Origin: an uncultured Enterobacter sp.
GTDB lineage: Bacteria; Pseudomonadota; Gammaproteobacteria; Enterobacterales; Enterobacteriaceae
DNA: 6,740 nt
Direction of reading: 5' to 3'
NCBI GenBank assembly: GCA_946477805.1
Contig: CAMKZP010000208.1
Coordinates: forward strand, 1-6,740
Part shown: positions 1 through 6,673 of the stretch, in pieces
How positions within the stretch are numbered: the first letter of the stretch is position 1
Layout of the letters: every line of letters begins with the position of its first letter
The notes under the pieces: generated by a model
Databases searched by the model: none
What the model was told of the DNA's origin: nothing
What the model saw: only the letters and a program-made list of their open reading frames with translations
Position numbers and translations under genes: made by a program

Positions 1-798
1 AAATCCTTCCCGAATCTGAAAGACAAAAACGTGGCCGTGTTCGACACCGCGTTCCATCAGACCATGCCGGAAGAGTCTTACCTGTATGCTCTGCCGTACA
101 GCCTGTACAAAGAGCACGGCGTACGTCGCTACGGCGCGCACGGCACCAGCCACTTCTATGTGACGCAGGAAGCCGCAAAAGTTCTGAACAAGCCGGTTGA
201 AGAAGTGAACATCATCACCTGCCACCTGGGCAACGGTGGTTCCGTTTCTGCTATCCGCAACGGTAAATGTGTTGATACCTCCATGGGCCTGACCCCGCTG
301 GAAGGTCTGGTGATGGGTACGCGTTCCGGTGACATCGACCCGGCGATCATCTTCCACCTGCACGACACCCTGGGCATGAGCGTTGACGACATCAACAAAA
401 TGCTGACCAAAGAGTCTGGCCTGCTGGGTCTGACCGAAGTCACCAGCGACTGCCGTTACGTTGAAGACAACTACGCAGAGAAAGAAGACGCTAAACGTGC
501 AATGGACGTTTACTGCCACCGTCTGGCGAAATACATCGGTTCTTACACTGCACTGATGGACGGTCGTCTGGACGCGGTGATCTTCACCGGTGGTATCGGT
601 GAGAACGCGGCAATGGTGCGTGAACTGTCCCTGGGCAAACTGGGCGTTCTGGGCTTCGACGTTGATCACGAGCGTAACCTGGCTGCCCGCTTTGGCAAGT
701 CTGGCTTCATCAACAAAGAAGGCACCCGCCCGGCGATCGTTATCCCAACTAACGAAGAGCTGGTCATCGCGCAAGACGCGCACCGTCTGACTGCCTGA
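1..798 (+). CDS. ackA: Acetate kinase, 3' part (5' end outside window)
   Basis: Cytoplasmic enzyme that interconverts acetyl phosphate + ADP with acetate + ATP, the ATP-yielding last step of acetate overflow. The frame is open from base 1, upstream of the first possible start, and the 265 residues match residues 136 to 400 of the 400-residue E. coli protein as I recall it, so the gene is truncated only by the window edge. Catalytic residues are visible: the Asp of FDTAFHQT (150 in E. coli numbering), the His of GAHGTSH (182), the Arg of GTRSGD (243) and the Glu of TNEELVIAQ (387). The nucleotide-binding loops HLGNGGS and FTGGIGENAA are intact. The gene ends in TGA, 77 bases before pta, on the same strand. 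The canonical ackA-pta operon order supports the call, and there is no sign of damage. Confidence 0.98.
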   Translation, partial: KSFPNLKDKNVAVFDTAFHQTMPEESYLYALPYSLYKEHGVRRYGAHGTSHFYVTQEAAKVLNKPVEEVNIITCHLGNGGSVSAIRNGKCVDTSMGLTPLEGLVMGTRSGDIDPAIIFHLHDTLGMSVDDINKMLTKESGLLGLTEVTSDCRYVEDNYAEKEDAKRAMDVYCHRLAKYIGSYTALMDGRLDAVIFTGGIGENAAMVRELSLGKLGVLGFDVDHERNLAARFGKSGFINKEGTRPAIVIPTNEELVIAQDAHRLTA

Positions 799-803
799 TT
801 CCA

Positions 804-826
804 CACCGCCAGCAATGCTGGCGGTG
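804..826 (+). terminator. Hairpin in the ackA-pta gap, likely partial terminator or 3'-end stabiliser
   Basis: A perfect 10-bp GC-rich stem (CACCGCCAGC paired with GCTGGCGGTG) closes on a 3-base loop (AAT). It starts 5 bases after the ackA stop codon. It is followed by CTGTTTTG, a short interrupted T run, so it resembles a weak intrinsic terminator rather than a full one. Since pta follows on the same strand, partial read-through or mRNA processing that sets the ackA:pta ratio is the likely role (inference). A perfect stem of this length is unlikely by chance. Confidence 0.6.
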
Positions 827-861
827 CTGTTTTGTAACCCGCCCACTTTGCGGCGTTAACG

Positions 862-868
862 AAAGAGG
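862..868 (+). promoter_or_regulatory. Ribosome binding site of pta
   Basis: AAAGAGG lies 7 bases before the GTG at 876. It is the only good Shine-Dalgarno sequence here and supports the GTG start, from which translation reads MSRTIMLIPTGTS, colinear with the known N-terminus of Pta. The next in-frame ATG (codon 6) would remove conserved residues. Confidence 0.75.
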
Positions 869-875
869 ATAAACC

Positions 876-3017
876 GTGTCCCGTACTATTATGCTGATCC
901 CTACCGGAACCAGCGTCGGCCTGACCAGCGTCAGCCTTGGCGTGATCCGTGCTATGGAACGCAAAGGCGTTCGTCTGAGCGTCTTTAAGCCCATCGCCCA
1001 GCCGCGTGCCGGTGGCGATGCGCCAGACCAGACCACCTCCATTATTCGCAAAAACTCCACTCTGCCAGCGGCTGAACCGCTGAAGATGAGCCACGTTGAG
1101 TCTCTGCTGTCCAGCAACCAGAAAGACGTGCTGATGGAAGAGATCATCGCCAACTACCACGCGAACGCGCAGGACGCAGAAGTGGTGCTGGTTGAAGGCC
1201 TGGTGCCAACGCGTAAACACCAGTTCGCGCAGTCGCTGAACTTCGAAATCGCGAAAACCCTGAACGCGGAAATCGTGTTCGTTATGTCCCAGGGTACCGA
1301 CACCCAGGAACAGCTGAAAGAGCGTATCGAACTGACGCGCAGCAGCTTCGGCGGCGCGAAAAACTCGAACATCACCGGCGTTATCGTTAACAAGCTGAAC
1401 GCACCGGTTGACGAGCAGGGCCGTACTCGCCCTGACCTGTCCGAGATCTTCGACGACTCCTCCAAAGCGAAAGTGGTTAAAGTTGATCCAGCTAAGCTGC
1501 AGGACGCCAGCCCGCTGCCGGTTCTGGGCGCGGTGCCGTGGAGCTTCGACCTGATTGCCACCCGTGCCATCGATATGGCGCGCCACCTGAACGCCACCGT
1601 GGTTAACGAAGGCGATATCAACACCCGCCGCGTGAAGTCAGTGACCTTCTGCGCGCGCAGCATTCCGCACATGCTGGAACACTTCCGCGCTGGCTCCCTG
1701 CTGGTGACCTCCGCTGACCGTCCTGACGTGCTGGTTGCCGCGTGTCTGGCCGCGATGAACGGCGTGGAAATCGGCGCTATCCTGCTGACCGGTGCCTACG
1801 AGATGGACCCACGCGTCAGCAAGCTGTGCGAACGCGCGTTCGCGACGGGCCTGCCGGTCTTCATGGTGAACACCAACACCTGGCAGACCTCTCTGAGTCT
1901 GCAGAGCTTCAACCTGGAAGTGCCGGTTGATGACCACGAGCGTATCGAGAAAGTTCAGGAATACGTTGCGGGCTACATCAACGCAGACTGGATCGAATCC
2001 CTGACCGCGACCTCCGAGCGCAGCCGTCGTCTGTCTCCGCCAGCGTTCCGCTACCAGCTGACCGAGCTGGCGCGTAAAGCGGGCAAACGCGTTGTTCTGC
2101 CAGAAGGCGACGAACCGCGTACCGTTAAAGCGGCGGCCATCTGCGCCGAGCGCGGCATCGCGACCTGCGTGCTGCTGGGTAACCCTGATGAGATCAACCG
2201 CGTGGCGGCGTCTCAGGGCGTTGAGCTGGGCGCGGGTATCGAAATCGTTGACCCGGAAGTGGTTCGCGAAAGCTACGTTGCGCGTCTGGTTGAGCTGCGT
2301 AAGAGCAAGGGCATGACCGAAGCCGTTGCGCGCGAGCAGCTGGAAGACAACGTGGTGCTGGGCACGCTGATGCTGGAGCAGGACGAAGTTGACGGTCTGG
2401 TTTCCGGTGCGGTTCACACCACCGCGAACACCATCCGTCCACCGCTGCAGCTGATCAAAACGGCACCGGGCAGCTCTCTGGTCTCCTCCGTGTTCTTCAT
2501 GCTGCTGCCTGAACAGGTTTACGTTTACGGCGACTGCGCGATCAACCCGGATCCAACGGCAGAACAGCTGGCTGAAATCGCTATTCAGTCTGCGGACTCC
2601 GCGATTGCCTTCGGTATCGAACCGCGCGTAGCGATGCTCTCCTACTCCACCGGTACCTCCGGCGCGGGTAGCGATGTCGAGAAAGTCCGCGAAGCGACCC
2701 GTCTGGCGCAGGAGAAACGTCCTGACCTGATGATCGACGGCCCGCTGCAGTACGATGCTGCGGTAATGGCTGACGTTGCGAAATCCAAAGCGCCGAACTC
2801 TCCGGTTGCAGGTCGCGCTACCGTGTTCATCTTCCCGGATCTGAACACCGGTAACACCACCTACAAAGCGGTACAGCGCTCTGCAGACCTGATCTCCATC
2901 GGGCCGATGCTGCAGGGGATGCGCAAGCCTGTGAACGACCTGTCTCGTGGCGCGCTGGTTGACGATATCGTCTACACCATTGCACTGACCGCGATCCAGT
3001 CTTCGCAGCAGCAGTAA
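876..3017 (+). CDS. pta: Phosphate acetyltransferase (long, three-domain form)
   Basis: Cytoplasmic enzyme that converts acetyl-CoA + phosphate to acetyl phosphate + CoA, working with AckA in acetate excretion and re-uptake and setting the acetyl phosphate pool. The 713 residues compare with 714 in E. coli, and the difference is a shift of a residue or so. The N-terminal dethiobiotin-synthetase-like domain (about 1 to 200) starts with PTGTSVGLTS at 9 to 18, a P-loop-like sequence whose usual Lys is Leu, as in the E. coli enzyme. A central DRTGG-type domain (about 215 to 330) carries SVTFCARSIPHMLEHF. The C-terminal catalytic PTA domain (about 389 to 708) includes LPEGDEPRTVKAA, SGAVHTTANTIRPP and YSTGTSGAGSD (590 to 600). 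In the family the N-terminal part mediates allosteric control by pyruvate, PEP and NADH. The start is GTG with a good ribosome binding site. The gene probably shares ackA transcripts and may also have its own promoter, which I could not locate. Confidence 0.98.
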   Translation: MSRTIMLIPTGTSVGLTSVSLGVIRAMERKGVRLSVFKPIAQPRAGGDAPDQTTSIIRKNSTLPAAEPLKMSHVESLLSSNQKDVLMEEIIANYHANAQDAEVVLVEGLVPTRKHQFAQSLNFEIAKTLNAEIVFVMSQGTDTQEQLKERIELTRSSFGGAKNSNITGVIVNKLNAPVDEQGRTRPDLSEIFDDSSKAKVVKVDPAKLQDASPLPVLGAVPWSFDLIATRAIDMARHLNATVVNEGDINTRRVKSVTFCARSIPHMLEHFRAGSLLVTSADRPDVLVAACLAAMNGVEIGAILLTGAYEMDPRVSKLCERAFATGLPVFMVNTNTWQTSLSLQSFNLEVPVDDHERIEKVQEYVAGYINADWIESLTATSERSRRLSPPAFRYQLTELARKAGKRVVLPEGDEPRTVKAAAICAERGIATCVLLGNPDEINRVAASQGVELGAGIEIVDPEVVRESYVARLVELRKSKGMTEAVAREQLEDNVVLGTLMLEQDEVDGLVSGAVHTTANTIRPPLQLIKTAPGSSLVSSVFFMLLPEQVYVYGDCAINPDPTAEQLAEIAIQSADSAIAFGIEPRVAMLSYSTGTSGAGSDVEKVREATRLAQEKRPDLMIDGPLQYDAAVMADVAKSKAPNSPVAGRATVFIFPDLNTGNTTYKAVQRSADLISIGPMLQGMRKPVNDLSRGALVDDIVYTIALTAIQSSQQQ

Positions 3018-3028
3018 TCCTCAGGTTC

Positions 3029-3096
3029 TGCCGGATGGCGCTTCGCTTTTCCGGCCTACAGGACCGCAGGCCCGGTAAGCGTTAGCGCCGCCGGGC
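3029..3096. repeat. Pair of inverted REP units (BIME-like)
   Basis: Two REP-type palindromes lie head to head after pta. The plus-strand unit at 3029 to 3060 begins TGCCGGATGGCGCTTCGC and ends CCGGCCTACA, with GCCGGA pairing TCCGGC. The opposite unit at 3064 to 3096 reads on the minus strand as TGCCCGGCGGCGCTAACGC and ends CCGGGCCTGCG. The TGCCGG...GGCGCT...CCGGCCTAC pattern is the enterobacterial REP consensus. Such elements commonly sit between convergent 3' ends, where they protect mRNA ends and can bind gyrase or IHF in some types. The function here is inferred. Confidence 0.88.
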
Positions 3097-3099
3097 AAC

Positions 3100-3132
3100 A
3101 AAAAGGCGACCGCTCAACCGGTCGCCTTTTTT
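3100..3132. terminator. Bidirectional intrinsic terminator between pta and the transketolase operon
   Basis: The 8-bp stem GGCGACCG (3105 to 3112) pairs with CGGTCGCC (3119 to 3126) around a 6-base loop. It is flanked by five A on the left and six T on the right, so either strand gives a GC-rich hairpin followed by a U tract. It ends pta transcription rightward. In the leftward direction it lies immediately after the stop codon of the downstream transketolase subunit, whose last base is at 3134. Confidence 0.93.
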
Positions 3133-3133
3133 A

Positions 3134-4087
3134 TTACAGCAGCTCTCGCGCCGCCGAGACAATGTCATGCGCCGTCAGGCCATACTCCTTCTGCAGAAAG
3201 TCCTGCGTCCCTACCTGGCCGTAACGCTCCTTCACCCCAACCCGTCGCATCGGCACCGGACAGGTTTCCACCAGCACCGCGGCCACCGCCCATCCCAGCC
3301 CGTTGTGAATGCTGTGGTTTTCACAGGTCACGATGCGCCCGGTTTTCTCGGCGTAGTTTTTCACCAGCATCCGGTCGATGGGCTTGAGGGTAAACATGTC
3401 GATGACCGCCGCGCTCACGCCCTCCTGCTCCAGCTGGCGCGCCGCTTCCAGCGCTTCCGCCACCATGATGCCGTTGGCGATCAGGGTAATATCGGTTCCT
3501 TCGCGCAGCACGTTTCCTTTGCCGATGGTGAAAGACGATCCCGGCGCATAGACGCTCGGCGCCTGCTTGCGAATGGTGCGCACCCAGTAGAACCCTTCGA
3601 GATCGATAAGCTGACGCAGCACGTCCTCAAACATCACCGCATCGGTCACCTCCAGCACCACCGAATGCGCCAGGCCGCGTACGATGCCCATATCCTCAAA
3701 CGACATATGCGTGCCGCCGTTGTGGCAGGCCGTGACGCCCGCGTCTGAGGCGATGACCTTCACGTTGTTGCGCTGGTAGTCCAGGGACATAAACAGCTGG
3801 TCGAAGCAGCGGCGGCTGGCAAAGGCGGTAAAGGTGTGGACGAACGGCTTGCGCCCGGTCAGCGACAGCCCGGCCGCCGTGCCGATGACGTTGGCCTCCA
3901 TAATGCCGCAGTTGATCACGTGCTGCGGGTAATCGCGCGCCACGCCGTCCATCGCCATTGAGCTCATCAGATCCGCTTCCAGGGCGATAATCTCACTTTC
4001 TGCCTCAATCTGTTTTGCCACAAAGCCCGCGTAGACCTTGCGCATCTCAACGGCATCTTTCTGTCCTGCAGGTGCAACCTTAATCAT
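3134..4087 (-). CDS. Transketolase, C-terminal subunit (pyrimidine-binding + C-terminal domains)
   Basis: 317 residues forming the second half of a split thiamine-diphosphate transketolase, which transfers a two-carbon ketol unit from a ketose phosphate to an aldose. The Pyr domain covers about residues 8 to 170. GIMEAN at 61 to 66 holds the probable catalytic Glu (E64) that activates the cofactor, and GGTHMSFED at 124 to 132 matches the family's conserved Thr-His region. The transketolase C-terminal domain covers about 185 to 315, with TLIANGIMV and VTCENHS. It has no cofactor diphosphate motif of its own, so it must pair with the subunit encoded just upstream. The ATG start at 4087 overlaps the upstream stop by 8 bases and is preceded by TGGAGG six bases away, which points to translational coupling. 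It is the last gene of the operon, followed at once by a terminator. The physiological substrate cannot be read from the sequence. Confidence 0.93.
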   Translation of the reverse strand: MIKVAPAGQKDAVEMRKVYAGFVAKQIEAESEIIALEADLMSSMAMDGVARDYPQHVINCGIMEANVIGTAAGLSLTGRKPFVHTFTAFASRRCFDQLFMSLDYQRNNVKVIASDAGVTACHNGGTHMSFEDMGIVRGLAHSVVLEVTDAVMFEDVLRQLIDLEGFYWVRTIRKQAPSVYAPGSSFTIGKGNVLREGTDITLIANGIMVAEALEAARQLEQEGVSAAVIDMFTLKPIDRMLVKNYAEKTGRIVTCENHSIHNGLGWAVAAVLVETCPVPMRRVGVKERYGQVGTQDFLQKEYGLTAHDIVSAARELL

Positions 4088-4910
4088 GTGTAGCCTCCAG
4101 TTGGCGGATCGTCTCGTTGAGCGCCGCTTTGCTCTCCTCGGTCAGACGCAGGTGGTGCGAGTTGCCGAGCTGTTCGAGATACGGCACCCCCTGCCCTTTT
4201 ATGCTGTCGAGGATGACGACGAGCGGACGCGCATCGGCCTCGGGTATCAGGGAGGTCACCTCCAGCAGCGCCGGAATGTCGTCCCCTTTTACCGTCACCA
4301 CGTCATAGCCAAAGGCGCGGAATTTACCTTCCAGGTCAAAGGCGCTGATGATTTCATCCAGCTCGCCGTCGAGCTGCTGTTTGTTCCAGTCCACGAATAC
4401 CGTCAGGTTATTAAGGCGATGGTGGGCGATAAACTGGAACGCCTCCCAGCACTGCCCCTCGTTCAGCTCGCCGTCGCCGACGATGCAAAACACCCGGTTT
4501 GGCCTCCCCGCCAGCCTGTGCGACAGCGCCATGCCGCCCGCAATCGAGATCCCCTGCCCCAGCGAGCCGGTGGTGGCATCCACGCCGCGGGTTTTCAGGC
4601 GGTCAGGGTGGCTAGGCAGACGCGTGCCGTTCTGGTTCAGCGTGCCCAGCTCCTCAACCGGGAAGTAGCCCTTAATCGCCAGAGTGCTGTAGAGCGCCGG
4701 GCCCGCATGCCCCTTCGACAGCACAAAATAGTCACGCTCTGGCCAGTCCGGATCCGCCGGGTCAATGTTCATAACCGCGCCGTAGAGCACGGCCAGCGTT
4801 TCCACCACTGACATGCTGCCGCCGTAGTGACCAAAACCCAGCTGCGTCAGGGATTTCAGCGTCTCAAGGCGGATCTGGCGCGCCAGATGGGTTATCTCAT
4901 TCTCATTCAT
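4080..4910 (-). CDS. Transketolase, N-terminal subunit (thiamine diphosphate-binding PP domain)
   Basis: 276 residues corresponding to the first domain of transketolase, which binds the diphosphate end of thiamine diphosphate through Mg2+. The metal/cofactor motif runs from GDGELNEGQ (145 to 153) to VDWNKQQLDG (173 to 182), with D146 and N176 as likely Mg ligands. Other family marks are GHYGGSMS at 27 to 34 (usually GHPGG), SKGHAGPALY at 65 to 74, SHPD at 100 to 103 and TTGSLGQG at 113 to 120. Full-length enterobacterial transketolases are about 660 residues; here N (276) and C (317) subunits are separate, with no sign of a recent frameshift because each has its own ribosome binding site and start. 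The ATG at 4910 overlaps the EIIC stop as ATGA, with GGAG seven bases upstream. The next gene starts inside its last codons. Function in sugar-phosphate conversion is inferred from the PTS genes beside it. Confidence 0.94.
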   Translation of the reverse strand: MNENEITHLARQIRLETLKSLTQLGFGHYGGSMSVVETLAVLYGAVMNIDPADPDWPERDYFVLSKGHAGPALYSTLAIKGYFPVEELGTLNQNGTRLPSHPDRLKTRGVDATTGSLGQGISIAGGMALSHRLAGRPNRVFCIVGDGELNEGQCWEAFQFIAHHRLNNLTVFVDWNKQQLDGELDEIISAFDLEGKFRAFGYDVVTVKGDDIPALLEVTSLIPEADARPLVVILDSIKGQGVPYLEQLGNSHHLRLTEESKAALNETIRQLEATHD

Positions 4911-6298
4911 GATTTGGCTCCGGTGTTTTCCTGCGCGTTACCGCCAGCAGGTTTGTTTTTAGCGAACACGTTGTACGCCACCAGCAGCGCGAACAACGCA
5001 ACGACGAGTCCGGTAATCGCCAGCGGCGACAGGAAGCGCGCCAGGTTGCCCAGCACAATCCCCACGGCACCGAAGTCGGCGTCCGAGAAGGTGGTATTGG
5101 CAAAGCCAATCGCGCCGAGCACGGGCAGCAGCAGGACCGGCAGGAAGGTGATCAGCAGGCCGTTGGCGAACGCGCCGATCATCGCCCCGCGACGTCCGCC
5201 GGTGGCGTTACCAAATACGCCCGCCGTCGCACCGGTGAAGAAGTGCGGCACCACGCCCGGCAGGATCAGCACCCAGCTAAACTGGCCGCAAATCAACAGC
5301 CCCACAATCCCGCCGAGGAAGCTGAACAGGAAGCCAATCAGTACCGCGTTGGGTGCATACGGATAGACCACCGGGCAGTCCAGCGCGGGTCGCGCATTGG
5401 GCACCAGTTTTTCCGAGAAGCCGGTAAAGGCCGGAACGATTTCCGCCAGAATCAGGCGCACGCCCTGCAGAATGATGAACACGCCTGCCGCGAAGGTGAT
5501 CGCCATGATGATGGCGTAAACCAGGTAGTTTTGGCCGCCGCTGAAGGTGGCCTCCACGTACTCACGTCCGGCGCTCACCGCCATGATCAGGTAGATAATC
5601 ATCATGGTCAGGGAGATGGAGATTGAAGAGTCGCGCAGGAAGCTGAGGTTTTTCGGCAGATTCATCTCTTCGGTTGAGCGTGAGCCTTTGCCGACCCTGC
5701 TGCCAATCCAGCCGGAGAGAACGTAGCCCAGCGTGCCGAAGTGGCCGAAGGCGATCTCGTCGTTGCCGGTAATGCGCTTCATGTAGCGCTGCGCAATCGC
5801 GGGGAAGAACGCCATGATCAGGCCGAGGATCAGCGAGCCGGTAAAGACCAGCCCCACGCCTTCAAAGCCCGCCACCGTCAGGATCACGCCAATCATGCAC
5901 GCCATGTAGAAGGTGTGGTGCCCGGTCAGGAAGATGTACTTCAGGCGGGTAAAGCGCGCGACGATAATATTCGCCACCATCCCGAAGGCCATAATCAGCG
6001 CGGTCGAGGCTCCGTATTTCTCCAGCGCAATCGACACAATTGCTTCATTATTCGGAATAATGCCCTGAATATTAAAGGCGTGCTCGAACATGCCGCCCAG
6101 CGGATTTAATGACCCCACCAGCACCGTGGCGCCGCCGCCGAGGACAATAAAGCCAAGGATGGTTTTGATGGTGCCTTTGACCACGTCAGAAAAGGCTTTT
6201 TTCTGCGCCACAAGGCCAATCAAGGCAATTAAACCGACCAGCACCGAAGGCACTTTTAATATATCAACAACGAAATTCAGCGTTTCAAGGATAAACAT
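4907..6298 (-). CDS. PTS system EIIC permease, ascorbate type (SgaT/UlaA family)
   Basis: Integral inner-membrane permease that moves a carbohydrate while the partner EIIB phosphorylates it. The 463 residues compare with 465 for E. coli UlaA and are strongly hydrophobic, with about ten or more membrane segments. Shared landmarks with UlaA, recalled from memory, are KGTIKTILGF (41 to 50), LTGHHTF (124 to 130), FGHF (184 to 187), IILQGVRLILAE (275 to 286), LDCPVVYPYAPNAV (306 to 319) and PGVVPHFFTGATAGVF (347 to 362). H127, H186 and D307 align with UlaA H135, H194 and D314, but UlaA Q139 and Q195 are Tyr131 and Phe187 here, suggesting a substrate other than ascorbate. I chose the ATG at 6298 because GAGGTG lies just before it; the GTG at 6304 sits inside that site. 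The tail (447 to 463) is polar. The gene lies 21 bases after EIIB and overlaps the transketolase start by 4 bases. Confidence 0.92.
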   Translation of the reverse strand: MFILETLNFVVDILKVPSVLVGLIALIGLVAQKKAFSDVVKGTIKTILGFIVLGGGATVLVGSLNPLGGMFEHAFNIQGIIPNNEAIVSIALEKYGASTALIMAFGMVANIIVARFTRLKYIFLTGHHTFYMACMIGVILTVAGFEGVGLVFTGSLILGLIMAFFPAIAQRYMKRITGNDEIAFGHFGTLGYVLSGWIGSRVGKGSRSTEEMNLPKNLSFLRDSSISISLTMMIIYLIMAVSAGREYVEATFSGGQNYLVYAIIMAITFAAGVFIILQGVRLILAEIVPAFTGFSEKLVPNARPALDCPVVYPYAPNAVLIGFLFSFLGGIVGLLICGQFSWVLILPGVVPHFFTGATAGVFGNATGGRRGAMIGAFANGLLITFLPVLLLPVLGAIGFANTTFSDADFGAVGIVLGNLARFLSPLAITGLVVALFALLVAYNVFAKNKPAGGNAQENTGAKS

Positions 6299-6301
6299 AT
6301 C

Positions 6302-6307
6302 CACCTC
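6302..6307 (-). promoter_or_regulatory. Ribosome binding site deciding the EIIC start
   Basis: On the minus strand GAGGTG is followed by GAT and then ATG at 6298, a short but workable spacing (about 5 bases from the GAGG core). An alternative GTG at 6304, giving two more residues, overlaps this site and has only a poor GGCGAG ahead of it, so ATG is preferred. Confidence 0.6.
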
Positions 6308-6319
6308 GCCTAAACCGGG

Positions 6320-6592
6320 TTATTGTTTTTCGAACCAGGCGCGCAGCTGCGCTTCGAGTTCGTTGATATCAATGATGTTATTAATCACCACCAGCTGGCT
6401 CTCCGGCACGCTGGCGCTGGCGGCAATGTCTTTTGCCATCACGAACAGATCGGCCGCCCCGGGCGTGGCGGAAGAGAGATCGGAATGTTCCACCTCGGCC
6501 TCGATATCCAGCTTTTTGAGCACCTTTTTAATATTCATTTCGACCATAAAACTACTGCCCAGGCCTGAACCGCAAATAGCCATGATTTTCAT
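6320..6592 (-). CDS. PTS system EIIB, lactose/ascorbate-type
   Basis: A small cytoplasmic phosphocarrier of 90 residues (UlaB of E. coli has about 101). It accepts phosphate from EIIA on a cysteine and passes it to the sugar during transport by EIIC. The N-terminus MKIMAICGSGLGSSFMVEMN contains the family's P-loop-like active site, with Cys7 as the phosphorylated residue and GSGLGSS as the binding loop. A short beta strand (ADLFVMAKD, about 48 to 56) and a second (LVVINNI, about 67 to 73) follow, with a C-terminal helix. The start is the ATG at 6592, preceded by AGGGGA at proper spacing; an upstream in-frame GTG at 6631 has no ribosome binding site and would add residues before the conserved strand. 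It lies between EIIA and EIIC. Confidence 0.93.
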   Translation of the reverse strand: MKIMAICGSGLGSSFMVEMNIKKVLKKLDIEAEVEHSDLSSATPGAADLFVMAKDIAASASVPESQLVVINNIIDINELEAQLRAWFEKQ

Positions 6593-6673
6593 TGTTGTCC
6601 CCTTTATTTTGAGTAGAGTACGCTCCACCACGCTGATGCGTAATGTTGAGATGAATCGGATTAAATAATTAAA
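6593..6673 (-). other. 81-base untranslated spacer between EIIA and EIIB
   Basis: This is the only sizeable gap inside the operon; the other junctions are overlaps or 21 bases. It is AT-rich next to the EIIA stop and contains a small palindrome (ACGC, 4-base loop, GCGT at 6630 to 6641) that is too short to call a terminator. No protein-coding reading with a ribosome binding site is seen, and no convincing promoter. Confidence 0.4.
6599..6603 (-). promoter_or_regulatory. Ribosome binding site of EIIB
   Basis: AGGGG on the minus strand lies 6 bases before the ATG at 6592. It supports this start over the longer GTG-initiated reading from 6631. Confidence 0.6.

Noticed and set aside
31..798. GTG at 31 as a true start of a short ackA
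   Set aside because: The frame is open back to base 1, and the ten residues before it match the interior of AckA, so this is an internal Val codon.
666..1586. 306-residue open frame on the minus strand across the ackA end and pta
   Set aside because: It lies antisense to strongly conserved ackA/pta coding sequence, has low-complexity His/Gln/Val-rich composition and no ribosome binding site or domain. It is an artefact of codon bias in the true genes.
1638..2417. 259-residue minus-strand open frame within pta
   Set aside because: Antisense to conserved pta, with shadow-type composition rich in Asn, Arg, Gln, His and Val and no recognisable motif.
4038..4811. 257-residue plus-strand open frame opposite the transketolase N subunit
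   Set aside because: The opposite strand encodes clear thiamine-diphosphate motifs; this reading has Arg/Gln/His-rich shadow composition and no family features.
3134..4910. Broken (frameshifted) full-length tkt gene
   Set aside because: Both halves have proper starts, ribosome binding sites and complete domains with a clean domain boundary. A recent frameshift would leave residual colinear sequence and no Shine-Dalgarno sequence.
6593..6631. N-terminal extension of EIIB from a GTG at 6631
   Set aside because: It has no Shine-Dalgarno sequence, and EIIB proteins of this family begin at the strand leading into the active-site Cys, which the ATG at 6592 provides.
6090..6668. 192-residue plus-strand open frame over EIIB and the EIIC start
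   Set aside because: Serine/threonine-rich shadow of the EIIB and EIIC genes, whose motifs and ribosome binding sites are on the other strand.
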